Shown here: positions 24,761-36,232 of the stretch, one piece after another | Layout: the number at the start of each line of letters is the position of its first letter | Numbering within the stretch: position 1 is the first letter of the stretch | Assembly: GCA_951799445.1 (NCBI GenBank) | Contig: OX637296.1 | Coordinates: forward strand, 15,872,001-15,936,000 | DNA: 64,000 nucleotides | DNA from: Pseudisothecium myosuroides | Lineage: Eukaryota; Streptophyta; Bryopsida; Hypnales; Lembophyllaceae | Reading direction: 5' to 3' | The notes under the pieces: model-generated | The model's input: the letters and a program-made list of their open reading frames with translations, nothing else | The model's database searches: none | Told to the model about the DNA's origin: nothing | Translations under genes and position numbers: made by a program

Positions 24761-25622
24761 AGGTGATTGCAAGAAACACTTGTATTATTTGTTGCGTTTT
24801 GCATTTTTGGACTTTTAGTACTTTTGTACTATGAGTCACCTTAAGTACTACTGAAGGCATGGAACATAAAATTTGAATGGTCAATTGGATTTCAAATTTA
24901 CTATTCTGACAACATGTGATGTTCATCATTGGATGACAAAAATGTTTAAATGACAAAAATGTTTGGATGACAAAAATGTTCATAATTGGAAATATTTAAT
25001 TTGCCATTAAAAACAATTTACATTGGCAGAGAGAAGGTATTACAAGCCCTAACAGTACTATTGAGTCTTTTTGTGTACCCTGAAGTACTATTTTGAGCCA
25101 TAAGCTACAATTTACCCTAGAAAATGAGACTTTCATATTTCTAATTTTGAAAATTTTATTTTAAAAATGGCCATTGTTGCCAACTAAGAGCAACGTAGGA
25201 AGATCAAAGTTAGAACTAAAAAAACATTTTTTATTTAACATAAATTCAACCTGAATATAACACCCTTTAAGCCAATATAAAACACACTTGGAACATGTTT
25301 TTGGAAATCCCTCTCTTGAGAAGGTGTATTTCCATTAGAAGAGCTAGCCTACCAAATTTGATGATGTAACTCTTCAAAAAAGGTACTCGATAGTACTAAA
25401 AAACACCAAAATCGCATGTGTGACATATATTCAAAATTCAGTGTCACCTATTAAATTAATTTTGAAAAAATTGAAAAAATTCAAGTTCATTTTCTATTGC
25501 TATAAAAAGCTTGCTTTTGAATATCAAGTTCATTCAATCATTTTTGCAATACTTATGGCACAAAACAACTTCTGCATTGAACGTGTGACGGAAAATAGTA
25601 TAGGTGTTTCTTGCAATCACCC
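24761..25622. mobile_element. TIR element, family B copy 3, inside an LTR
   Basis: The left end AGGTGATTGCAAGAAACACT pairs with the right end GTGTTTCTTGCAATCACCC; 862 bp. Paralogous LTRs read GATTATTGAATTTA without a break, whereas here TGAA is present on both sides. The target duplication is therefore GAA or TGAA. The interior differs from copies 1 and 2 although the termini agree. Confidence 0.8.
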
Positions 25623-25952
25623 TGAATTTAAGTTGAGATATTGTGATTTTAGATATTGAGCCTATTAGCATAGATTCCCTACTTGGCGGTCTCCCTTGGA
25701 ACAAATTTATTATACTAAAAGTATAATTTCCAACTAGGACATTATTCTCCTTCAACAATATGTCTCAACTTTGTTTTTAACAAAAAATAGTGGAAAAAAA
25801 ACAAAAGTATATTTATGCAAAAATTTATCACCAAAGGCACATCTAGTATCCCATTCTCGAACTCTTTGTTGGAAAAATTTGAGGCTTGAAGAGAGCCCCA
25901 GAACTTTGGACTAGCACCTAAAAAAGTACAAATAGAAAATTAATTAATTTAA

Positions 25953-26144
25953 CTAGTAGAAAACGCAGGAATTTTGATAGAATTCTGTTGATTTGGTCAC
26001 GTTGTCCCGGTCACTATTTTGTTGATTTCAGCAGAAATCTGTTAATTGGTTTAAACAGATTTCTGTTGAAATGAACAAAAGAGTGACCGGGACAACGCGA
26101 CCAAATCAACAGAATTCTGTCAAAATTCCTGCGTTTTCTACTAG
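25953..26144. mobile_element. CACTA-type hairpin MITE
   Basis: The two halves are nearly perfect inverted copies (coordinates sum to 52097). The outer end is CTAGTAGAAAACGCAGG, and on the right it is preceded by CA, giving CACTAGTAGAAAA, the typical terminus of plant CACTA elements. It is 192 bp and sits in array unit 1. The equivalent places in units 2 (about 33555) and 3 (about 51080) lack it. Confidence 0.8.
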
Positions 26145-26373
26145 TGTTTTTTTTAAATAGTTTTTTATTTGGACTATTGGTCCAGATCTAGCAGCCTTCT
26201 TGAGGATCCAAATTTTATTTTGTGCTTGGTTTTACCTTCTACCATAGTCACCACAACTTAGCTCTAAAAACATACTTTAGACAATTAAATCTATCAGTAT
26301 TGATTCATTTCACCATGTAACCGCGCTACTTCTAAACTTTCTATCAATTTCGAAAGAGACATCATAAATCATA

Positions 26374-26456
26374 TTCCCTCAATTTGGAAATAGTGTGTCC
26401 ACTCTCTTAGTAGTGAGTACATAGAAAATGGATACACTATTTCCAAATGGAGGGAG
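26374..26456. mobile_element. Stowaway-like MITE, unit 1 copy
   Basis: TA-flanked 83-bp element with ends TTCCCTCAATTTGGAAATAG and CTATTTCCAAATGGAGGGAG. The same insertion is present in units 2 and 3, so it predates the array duplication. Confidence 0.75.
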
Positions 26457-26823
26457 TATATACAAGAGTATGTAATACAAAGATATCATAGGAGTTTGCC
26501 AAGGACACTTGCTTCATGAATATAACATCAAAGCAAAATCATATTGAAGTGAGATGATATGAATAATGTGATTTGTTATAGAAAACAATCATCAATTTAT
26601 ACAAAGTATTCTAGACTAAGTGTTGCAACAATTGGCTACCTTTCAAAATATCTCACACTGCATTGATATATGTCCTATGCATAGTAAACCGCATACATTG
26701 TTCTACTTTAAGTCATTATTATTCAATCAAAGAATCAATATGGAGTCACACACAAGTATTGGTACCTATGTCTAAAACTAGATGTACAAGTTCTTTCCAC
26801 AAAGGTACAACACAATATGAACT

Positions 26824-27511
26824 TCAATGGCTATGGTTGGAAGAAGAAGATGCATTATGCAATGGAGCTTCGTTTTCAATGGAGTCCCCAACAATTAGTT
26901 CGCTCCACCCATTAGGCAGCAAGTGAGCCGCCCGAGCCAGTTCCCCTTCCAACCTTGCAATGTCAATCATCTTCTGGCTCTCTTCTTTTTTCAACTCTTC
27001 ATATTCCTTTTGCATCTTGTTCACTTTAATTTCAAACTTGACTTGCTTTGTAGCCATCATCTCAACATCCTTTTGGTTTTGAGCTCTCTCCCAATCAATC
27101 TCTTGTTTTATTTTTCTTAACATCCTCATAGGAACTGGAATGTTTGAACTTGACTCATTCTCATTTGAACGCTCAATGCTTGCATGTGGATGTATAAACG
27201 GCCATGTTGGATTCCTTGGGCGCCGAGGAATTACATTTTTGGAAGAAGCTCTAACCTCAATTGACCCTCCTCCACAATAGAGAGGAAGGATACTTGTGTC
27301 TCTCATCAAGAAGGTTCCACACACGGGGCAAGGCTTTAGCTTTTGTTTGTCTATGACTAATGGGCATACGCATGGCCAACAAAAGACATGCCCACACGAA
27401 GTTGCAATGGGATTAATCGGGGGGGTTCAAACATATGTGGCACTCCAACGCTTTTGGATGTGGCCCTTTTGATTTGTCACTATCAACAACATCAAAAATG
27501 GTGGACGACAT
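26824..27511 (-). pseudogene. RING-finger gene copy 1, frameshifted
   Basis: Minus-strand paralogue of the genes at 34231-34917 and 51740-52426. The C-terminal 166 codons (27324-26824) are open and highly similar. The RING-encoding 5' part is separated by one extra G in a run at 27418-27424 (seven G here, six in the others). Translation from the conserved ATG at 27511-27509 would shift before the zinc ligands are complete. An in-frame ATG after the shift would give a protein lacking the RING. Neighbouring sequence is as in the other units. It could still be expressed as RNA. Confidence 0.8.
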
Positions 27512-28939
27512 AGTAACACTCTTTCCTTCTCTAAATCCCTAAAATATCAATCTTTTTGCAATTTATTAACTCTAACCACCACTAATTAGTACACAGTCTT
27601 AACACCCAAGCACTTCCTCCCTTTTCCAAATGCATGAAAAGCTGAAGCATCTGGAGTCCGCTATTGAAATCCCTCTCACACAAGCTCTAACCAAAGCTCT
27701 ACTTGGATGTGGTGTCTATGGCATCAAGGTGGTTGCTTATAAAGGCCAAGGGGTCCAAGCCTCGTTGGTAAGCTTCACCTTGAGTTAGTCTCAAGAAGAC
27801 CTCTTCTAATGAAATTTCATATATGTGATTCAACATTAATCAACGAGGCTTTTGTTATTAAATTGTAGGAAGGAGGTAGTTAGAACTTGTTGTGAGAATA
27901 GAACTCGCCACCCAACCATAGAAGAGAGATATTGAGAGAGATGTTCAACTCAATTGTATCTCCTTCACCTTCCAAACTAGGGAATATACTACCTCCATAT
28001 CTTTTTACATAATATAGAATATGTAGAGACTCACTGGGGGGATTGTACACTGACTAGTAGTGCAACCCAAGTCCTATGATGGTCTCGCTACCAATGTCCT
28101 ATGGTGCATTAGCTACCTCAAAGTCCATACTTAAAGTGAAATAAATTACTACCTCGGACTTACTGTGTGCATCAAATCACAACCTCGGACTTACTTAAAA
28201 AGGTTATATAATGGGTATTTTTGAAAAAATGTTCATTGCTCTCTGCTCACACTTTAGCATTGTTGTTATACTAGTTGATTTATTATGTGGAAAGTCCTGT
28301 AAGTCTGAGGCTTTATTCACAATTGTGTACACACAACATGACCAAAGCTATGCAGAAACAAGTCCTTTGATGAAGCTGCAATTAAGCCGTGATGGAAATT
28401 GTAGTGCGGAATGCATTGGTTGATGATGGAGTGGCCCATCCAAGGTCAATATAAAGCAATCTGAAGCCGCAGATGAGGAATTTCATGGAATTAGAGGAAA
28501 GTGAAACCAAGTCCATGACAACAAAAAAACGGGATATGTTAAAAAATACAAAATAATGCAAATCATCCCAAAGTAATACGTGTAATTTTTATCGGTATTG
28601 AGACACTCCACTGGAAATTCCCTCTGCCATAAAGTAAATGCAAGTAATAATTTGAATGTAAATCTTAGAAGGATGCAACCCGGTGATCAAGGTAGTCACC
28701 AAATTACTCTCATTATTGGACCAATAGCTGCATTCTTTGTTCTTATGGTTAACAATGATGTCATCCACTAAACTTTCTAGCATCCTTATTGGGCTAACTC
28801 TGTAAAGACACAGAGGTCAAAAAATGATGGATGGCTGGCTTTCCAATCACCTAGTAGAAATGAAGAATGCTCACATTGGTCCAAAAATCACATCATTTGT
28901 AAGTGACTACCTTGGTCATAGATTGACATCCTTTGAGGG
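27512..28939. other. Conserved flank of RING copy 1
   Basis: This is upstream DNA of the minus-strand gene and is shared with 34918-36232 and 52427-53840. It includes a minus-strand TATA-like CTTTATAAGC. The short frames at 28211-28783 are not supported as genes. Confidence 0.5.
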
Positions 28940-28943
28940 TTAA

Positions 28944-29869
28944 CCCCTAAAGGACCGGCATGCGTTTTTTGGTTGTATAGAATTTTGGGCAGGTATGTGT
29001 GACTGGAGATTTTCTTATTTTAAGCTAAAATTTTATTAGAAGGTGGGCCCAAGGAATATCTTTCATATGCACAAAAGTTCATGACATTTGGAAATAGGAG
29101 TCAAAAGTTATGGCCAAAGATGTTATTTTTTTTCCGTAACTGGGTAGTCCGGGCAGATCAGAAAAAATCACTTTTTTCAAAATAAAAATTTGAAATTGGT
29201 TGTCTAGAATTATATATACGTGGAAAGCTTTTAATCATTCCATTTTGACCAATGAGTCAAAAATTATGAGGGTTTTAAGTTTGCGGACAATTATGGATTC
29301 TCTACTCTGAAATAAACTTTGAGGTTGTTTATTTAACTCAAAATTTAATATTTTTTGAAAAAAAATTTCATAGGATGCAGGTTGTTTATTACAACATTAC
29401 AACCATTGGGATTGACATTTTTTGATTCCATAATTAAATTCTTAACAATTTAGTATTTTGGATCATTCTCTATTTCTTCCTACTTACTATTATTTTTGTA
29501 TATGTTGTACAATTCCAAATGATTTGAAATTTTTTAAGCATGTAGCCAACTTGCTTAGGAAAAAGAACTCAAAGAAGCACCATCATTTTGGACATTTTCT
29601 CATACAAATGTGACCTTGTGAAGTGCAGCACTGCAGCTGCCCTGTTTTTTGCAGGGACAAAAAAAGGATTTTTGCCAATTCAAATGCTAATATCTTCCAA
29701 TCCGCATGGTGGAAAATTCTGAAATTTTTTTAACATCTTTTAAAACTAATTTACTATAAGATCCTACGGTTACATGTGTCAAAAAAAAATTCCAAGAATT
29801 TGGTACTTGTACTAAAAATGGCAATTTTTGAGTGTTTTCGGTGAAAACATATTCATGGAACTTTAGAGG
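28944..29869 (-). mobile_element. piggyBac-like TTAA element, copy 1
   Basis: Termini CCCCTAAAGGACC at the left and CTTTAGAGG at the right; 926 bp between TTAA at 28940-28943 and 29870-29873. Array unit 4 has the empty site GAGGGTTAAACAAAG at about 59275. By subfamily it is close to 48931-49846 in the reverse orientation (both have a block around CAAATGTGACCTTGTGAAGT). No open frame of note. Confidence 0.88.
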
Positions 29870-31106
29870 TTAAACAAAATTGTCTTCTCCATTAGAGAAT
29901 GGACACTAGTACAAGAATAAGGTAGTCTGCTCTTAGAGCAACTATTTAAGCCTACCTAATTCATCATTGACCGTAATAGATATTTCAAAGAGTATGTCAC
30001 TCTTTCCTAGATAGGGGTTGCATTAAGAACACAGTTGCTTTTAGAGCATACTACCTTAGCTTCCCTAAATTATTGGTGAGAAGCAATGTTGTTGCTCCCA
30101 TGTTGAATTGGAGATTCAATTGACAAGCACCCTATTTGAATCTACTGATGAAATAAAAGTTGGTGATTACTTTCAAAAAAGACACTAGAAAGTTGTAGTT
30201 CCAAGGCAATAGTGCAATGAGGAACTAGAAGTGTGCAAAAGCTGTGTTCAAAAGAAGCTATAAGATATCTATGCCTAACTTTGACCGCTTTTACTAAAAC
30301 CAAACAATCTAGATTCTTGTTTAAATTGAGAGTCTATAGTTCGTTGCTCTAAACCCTATTTAGAGCACTTTGAAATTTTTTAGAGTTTATTCACACAGTG
30401 TCAAAAATTGCATTCTAGAGAATCTAGAATCTCCTTTTGACTATCAACAAGATCCCATGAAAATCTTTTTCAGACCAATAGTTGCATTTCTCCAATACAA
30501 TAATGGAAACCATCCTGAATTGCTTATTTTGTATGATTTTAGGTGTAATTATCTTAGATAGCTTTAGAATTTACTTAGGATTGTGGATAGAATGAAGCTA
30601 ACTAACTAAGTTAACAAAACCTATTTCCAATCCATTCCTTCTTCCATTATCAAGAGTGATAATTGATTGACTTATGTTGATTAGCCTTTTGGAAGAAATT
30701 CTTAAAATTTGTTTTTTTGAATTTTCTATGACAACCATATTGAAGTAAAAGGGTACATAGTAGGTACCTATTAGTGTCCCTAGATATGTACTAAAATCAT
30801 TCTTCAAATAGTAGGAATTTAAGGAATGAGAGTCCATCAATATCTTAAAAGGTGAATTAATGGGCTTTATTAGAATTGAATCATGAATAGGTTGGTTTTG
30901 GGTCAAAAAGTAGGATTTGGGAATGAGAGCAATTTTAAAATGGGATGCTTTACCTTATGAGGGAATTCTGTGCACCATCCATAATTGCAAATACTATACA
31001 TTCAAGTTGCTTTCAAAAAAATTGGATAAAAAATTGCCTTTTCCATTCTATTGGGTTCTAAAGTGAACCATCAAACACAAATTGAGCACGGTAGTGTTTC
31101 AAGATT

Positions 31107-33359
31107 TGGGATTTGCAATGTCATGCAATGAAGTAGTTCCAATTTGGTGGGTTTATTGGGCAGTTAGGTCGTCTCCTAGTTGCCTAGTAAGGCCGACTCG
31201 GTGTGGATCCTCTTAGGTTGATGTTTTTGATTTGGAGGTCACCAACTTTGAGAGGGTCAAGTGCGAGTCCTAGCCTCAAGTTGGTTGCATAATTTTCTTT
31301 GTTTTGATGATGTGATGTGTGCTAGTTAGGGAGATGTAGGTTGTGAATATAAGACTTTGGTGACGATGCAGTGCTTGTATTAGTTAATTGGATATGATGA
31401 AAACTATAAGTTTGTAAGACAGTGGTGATTTGATCACCATTTGGTTTTATACAAAAATCTTTGTTATATGGATGGATGGATGTAATTATGAAATTGACTT
31501 GATTTCTGAGTTATGAGTTATGAACTTAAATTGGAAATTTGGCGGCGTGTATGAATGTACATGTCCTACGTTGAAAGGAAAAGATTATCTAGATAATATC
31601 TTGTGTGAGTTGGTTGAAATACTTGATGCAAGTTGATTGTGTGAGGATTAATGTGATGATTGTGATTGCAATTTGCAATTCCAATGGATGGATGTAGTGC
31701 CATTGTAGTCATGTTTTTGGCTATAGAATTCCTAGTTAGATTATTGAATTTTTAGTTGAGATATTGTGATTTTAGATGTTGAGCCTATTAGCATAGATTC
31801 CCTACTTGACCGTCTCCCTTGGAACAAACTTATTATACTAAAAGGATAATTTCCAACTAGGTCATTATTCTCCTTCAACATTTGGCGTTGTTCCTGGGGA
31901 GGCAACTAAGTCTGTTTATTCATCTCGAAAAAGTCAATTGCTAGTAGGATGATGGATCCAAATCTTGGAAATTTTTGGCGAAGAACATCAAGAGAGAATT
32001 ATTTGCATCAAAATTGTTTGTAGTTATTGGATCGTATTGAAGACTTGGAAGAAGAAAGAAATATTTTATTAAGTGTAAGAGATGGTTTTTGAAGTGAAAG
32101 AAACCAATTTTTTATTCAAGAAAAAAGGACAGTTTAGGATTCTCAAGTTTGTATGAGAGATGAAATTATTAATGAATTAAAGATAAAATTGCAAGAAGAA
32201 AACGATAATTCTTAAAATTGAAAGAACAAAATGTTGGAGGAAAATAAAGGAACAATTTTGGTGAGGGAAAATGAAGATTTTACAAGAAGAGAAAATATTG
32301 AGTTAATTCATGCAAGTTTTGGTTATAAAGGTAACATTGCAAAATTAAATGATGATTGTCAATGCTCAACAAAATGAAAGAACTATGTAGTGAATTGGAA
32401 GAAATTGTAAAAACCAACCATGATGATGAATATTAGATAAAAATTTATCAATATGATATTGAAGTATTTAAAAAGGAGTTCCCAAAAGAATCGACTAATG
32501 AATTAAAAGATAATGAAAAACTTCAACAAAACAACACTAATTTGATGCTTAAATTGAACAATTAAAAAATAAACTATCGTAAAAAGAAGAAAAATTTAAG
32601 ATATCTTTTATCATCAATAAGATCAATGTATTTTTATTAGAGTAAGAAAATCAAAGTTTTATTTGATAATGAAAGTATCATGCCAGAAAAATTTTGATGC
32701 ATTATCTTTAAAAGTACAAGATGTGAATAATAAGCTTACAATTGTTACATGCAAAAGAAATAATGTCATCTTAAGAAATGAGGCTCTTAAAAATGATATT
32801 GTATTGAAAAAAGAGAAATTGAAAGAATTTTTAAATTTTTAAAAAAGCCAAGATGAATGATATCAAAGAAATGACTATTTGCATTTGTAACAAAATCAAA
32901 TTTTTTTTTTGAAAAATGATCAATTTACACACTGCATTAAGAGATACACAAGTCAATGTTGAAGCTTTAAATATGAAATTAAAGATCCATAATATTTTAC
33001 AACAACATAAGCTTATATATATTGTTTTGCTAAATATCCTTGCAATTCTTTACAATAAACATACATACATAAATAAAAAGCCAAATATTAAAAATAAATT
33101 TGATTCAAGAGAACCGAGACTTTTTTTTTGGCTTTCTGATGCCAGATTGCACCGGAAAAAAATAATTTGGCTAAAAATGGCAACAAACTATGAAGTTTTT
33201 TTCCAAAAAATCCAAACTAAAAGAAAAACTTTAGTTGAGATATTGTGATTTTAAATATTGAGCCTATTAGCATAGATTCCCTACTTGGCGGTCTCCCTTG
33301 GAACAAATTTATTATACTAAAAAGGTTATTTCCAACTAGGACATTATTTTCCTTCATCA
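31107..33359 (+). mobile_element. LTR element copy 2, non-autonomous
   Basis: The left LTR is about 31107-31880 (ends CTTCAACA) and the primer site TTTGGCGTTGTTCCTGGGGA follows at 31881-31900. The internal part has the MMDPN start and a coiled-coil reading frame broken by stops. The right LTR is reduced to 33226-33359. It lacks the DNA between the coiled-coil region and the right LTR that copy 3 has. Copy 2 carries intact TTAA sites where copy 3 has insertions. Confidence 0.75.
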
Positions 33360-33779
33360 ATTTGCCTCAACTTTGTTTCCAACAAAAAATAGTGGACAAA
33401 GAACAAAAATATAGTTTATGCAAAAATTTATCACCAACGGGCACATCTAATATCCCATTCTAGAACCCTTTGTTGGAAAAAATTTGAGGCTTGAAGAAAG
33501 CCTCCAAACTTTGGACTAGCACCTAAAAAAGTACAAATAGAAAATTAATTATTTTTCTTAAAATAGTTTTTTATTTGGGCTATTGGTCCAGATGTGGTGG
33601 CCTTCTTGAGGCACCAAATTTCATCTTGTGCTTGGTTTTACCTTCTACCATAGTCACCACAACTTAGATTTAAAAACATACTTTAGACAATTAAATCTAT
33701 CAGTATTGATTCATTTCACCATGTAACCGCGCTACTTCTAAACTTTCTATCAATTTCGAAAGAGACATCATAAATCATA

Positions 33780-33862
33780 TTCCCTCAATTTGGAAATAGT
33801 GTGTCCACTCTCTTAGTAGTGAGTACATAGAAAATGGATACACTATTTCCAAATGGAGGGAG
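33780..33862. mobile_element. Stowaway-like MITE, unit 2 copy
   Basis: Orthologous to 26374-26456, with the same TA flanks and ends. Confidence 0.75.
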
Positions 33863-34230
33863 TATATACAAGAGTATGTAATACAAAGATATCATAGGAG
33901 TTTGCCAAGGACACTTGCTTCATGAATATAACATCAAAGCAAAATCATATTGAAGTGAGATGATATGAATAATGTGATTTGTTATAGAAAACAATCATCA
34001 ATTTATACAAAGTATTCTAGACTAAGTGTTGCAACAATTGACTACCTTTCCAAAATATCCCATAGTGCATTGATATATGCCCTATGCAGAGTAAACCGCA
34101 TAAATTGTCCTACTTTAAGTAATTATTATTCAATCAAAGAATCAATATGGAGTCACACACAAGTATTGGTAACTATGTCTAAAACTAAATGTACAAGTTC
34201 TTTCCACAAAGGTACAACACAATATGAACT

Positions 34231-34917
34231 TCAATGGCTATGGTTGGAAGAAGAAGATGCGTTATGCAATGGAGCTATGTTTTCAATGGAGTCCCCAGCG
34301 ATTAGATCGCTCCACCCATTAGGCAGCAAGTGAGCCACTTGAGCCAGTTCCCCTTCCAACCTTGCAATGTCAATCATCTTCTGGCTCTCTTCTTTTTTCA
34401 ACTCCTCGTATTCCTTTTGCATCCCGTTCACTTTAATTTCAAACTTGACTTGCTTTGTAGCCATCATCTCAACATCCTTTTGGTTTTGAGCTCTCTCCCA
34501 ATCAATCTCTTGTTTTATTTCTCTTAACATCCTCATAGGAACTGGAATGTTTGAACTTGACTCATTCTCATTTGAACGCTCAATGCTTGCATGTGGATGT
34601 ATAAACGGCCATGTTGGATTCCTTGGGCGCCGAGGAATTACATTTTTGGACAAAGCTCTAACCTCAATTGACCCTCCTCCGCAATAGAGTGGAAGGATAC
34701 TTGTGTCTCTCATTAAGAAGGTTCCACACACGGGGCAAGGCTTTAGCTTTTGTTTGTCTATGACTAATGGGCATACGCATGGCCAACAAAAGACATGCCC
34801 ACACGAAGTTGCAATCGGATCAATCGGGGGGTTCAAACATATGTGGCACTCCAACGCTTTTGGATGTGGCCCTTTTGATTTGTCACTATCAACAACATCA
34901 AAAATGGTGGACGACAT
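34231..34917 (-). CDS. RMA-like RING-finger protein, copy 2 (intact)
   Basis: A 228-residue open frame from ATG (34917-34915). The C3HC4 RING is at residues 24-64, with ligands C24, C27, C39, H41, C44, C47, C61 and C64. The motif CGHVFCWPC and the following ILPLYCGGGS / NVIPRRP segment resemble plant RMA and RNF5-type ubiquitin ligases. Unlike those, there is no C-terminal membrane segment; residues about 125-195 are charged and probably coiled coil (QKDVEMMATKQVKFEIKV, QKEYEELKKEESQKM). The expected role is an E3 ubiquitin ligase, by family; substrate unknown. A TATA-like CTTTATAAGC lies about 230 bp upstream. The gene lies just downstream of an LTR element on the opposite strand, as in the other units. 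Confidence 0.85.
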   Translation of the reverse strand: MSSTIFDVVDSDKSKGPHPKALECHICLNPPIDPIATSCGHVFCWPCVCPLVIDKQKLKPCPVCGTFLMRDTSILPLYCGGGSIEVRALSKNVIPRRPRNPTWPFIHPHASIERSNENESSSNIPVPMRMLREIKQEIDWERAQNQKDVEMMATKQVKFEIKVNGMQKEYEELKKEESQKMIDIARLEGELAQVAHLLPNGWSDLIAGDSIENIAPLHNASSSSNHSH

Positions 34918-36232
34918 AGTAACACTCTTTCCTTCTCTAAATCCCTAAAATATCAATCTTTTTGCAATTTATTAACTCTAACCACCATTAATTAGTACAC
35001 AGTCTTAACACCCAAGCACTTCCTCCCTTTTCCAAATGCATGAAAAGCTGAAGCATCTGGAGTCCGCTATTGAAATCCCTCTCACACAAGCTCTAACCAA
35101 AAGCTCTACTTGGATGTGGTGTCTATGGCATCAAGGTGGTTGCTTATAAAGGCCAAGGGGTCCAAGCCTCGTTGGTAAGCTTCACCTTGAGTTAGTCTCG
35201 AGAAGACCTCTTCTAATGAAATTTCATATATGTGAAACATTAACCAACAAGGGTTTTGTTATTAAATTGTAGGAAGGAGGTAGTTAGAACTTGTTGTGAG
35301 GATAGAACTCGCCACCCAACCATAGAAGAGAGATATTGAGAGAGATGTTCAACTCAATTGTATCTCCTTCACCTTCCAAACTATGGAATACACTACCTCC
35401 ATATCTTTTTACATAACATAGAATATGTAGAGATTCATTGGGGGGATTGTACACTGACTAGTAGTGCAACCCAAGTCCTATGATGGTCTCGCTACCAATG
35501 TTCTATGGTGCATTAGCTACCTCAAAGTCCATATAGACTTAAAGTGAAATAAATTACTATAAAATAATTCAAATTTTAACACTCACTGTGTGCTGTGTGC
35601 ATCAAATCACAAACTCCGACTCACTTAAAATGGTTATAAAATTCGATTAAGCTGAAATTAAACCGTGATGGAAATTGTAATGCAGAATGGCATTGGTTGA
35701 TGATGGCCCATCCAACTGAAGGTCAATAAAAAGTAATCCGAAGACAGGTGCGGAATTTCATGGAATTAGAAGAAAATGAAACCAAGTCCATGACAACCAG
35801 AAAAATAGGTCACTGGGGGATATATTACAAAATTACAAAATAATGCAAATCATCCCAAAGAAATATGTGTAATTTTTTTTGTATCAACACTCCACTGGAA
35901 ATTCCCTCTGCCCTGAAGTAAATGCAAGTAATAATTTGAATGTAATTCCTAGAACGATGCATTCCCATCATCAAGGTAGTCACCAAGTTACTCTCATTAT
36001 TGAACCAATAGTTGCATTCTTTGTTCTTATGGTTGAGAGTGACGTCATCCAGTAGATCTTTTAGGTTTGTAGCATCCTCATAGGGTTAACTCTGTAAAGA
36101 CACAGAGGCCAAAAAGTGATGGATGGATGACTTTCCAATCACCTAGTAGAAATGAAGAATGCTCTTATTGGTCCAAAAAGCAGATCATTTGTTAGTGACT
36201 ACCTCGGTTATAAATTGAGATCCTTCGAGGAT
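34918..36232. other. Upstream flank and tail of array unit 2
   Basis: Shared with 27512-28939 and 52427-53840. It contains the probable promoter of the minus-strand RING gene. No other gene recognised. Confidence 0.5.
35144..35152 (-). promoter_or_regulatory. TATA-like element of RING copy 2
   Basis: On the minus strand the sequence reads CCTTTATAAGC, about 230 bp before the ATG, and is conserved in all three units. Support is positional only. Confidence 0.35.

Larger units (their letters stand above)
21740..25757 (+). mobile_element. LTR element copy 1, decayed, no visible pol
   Basis: The left LTR fragment ends at 22451 (CTTCAACA). A decayed primer site follows at 22452. The internal part holds coiled-coil frames, and the right LTR ends at 25757 with the same CTTCAACA. 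The right LTR is interrupted by a family M MITE (24064-24373) and a family B element (24761-25622). I see no protease, reverse transcriptase or integrase. Compare copies at 31107 and 43462. The left LTR start could not be set precisely. Confidence 0.7.
20095..28939. repeat. Array unit 1 (diverged leader, LTR element, RING copy 1)
   Basis: The leader 20125-20320 resembles 30350-30560 and 60090-60280 (TCTAGAGAATCTAGAATC and GGTGTAATTATCTTA words). It is followed by the LTR element (to 25757), conserved flank, the minus-strand RING copy (26824-27511) and a tail to 28939. The tail matches 35600-36225 and 58970-59280. The leader is more diverged than in the other units and is interrupted by the foldback at 20450. 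Confidence 0.7.
29874..36232. repeat. Array unit 2 (leader, LTR element, intact RING copy)
   Basis: The leader 29874-31101 matches 42123-43456 and 59280-60268 plus 61880-63810, starting at ACAAARTTGTCTT and ending at GTAGTGTTTCA. It is followed by a short LTR element (31107-33359), the RING gene (34231-34917) and a tail ending at 36232, where the large TG...CA element is inserted. Confidence 0.85.

Noticed and set aside
34703..34948. 81-residue frame opposite the RING domain (also 52212-52457)
   Set aside because: Antisense of conserved RING codons; no independent support.
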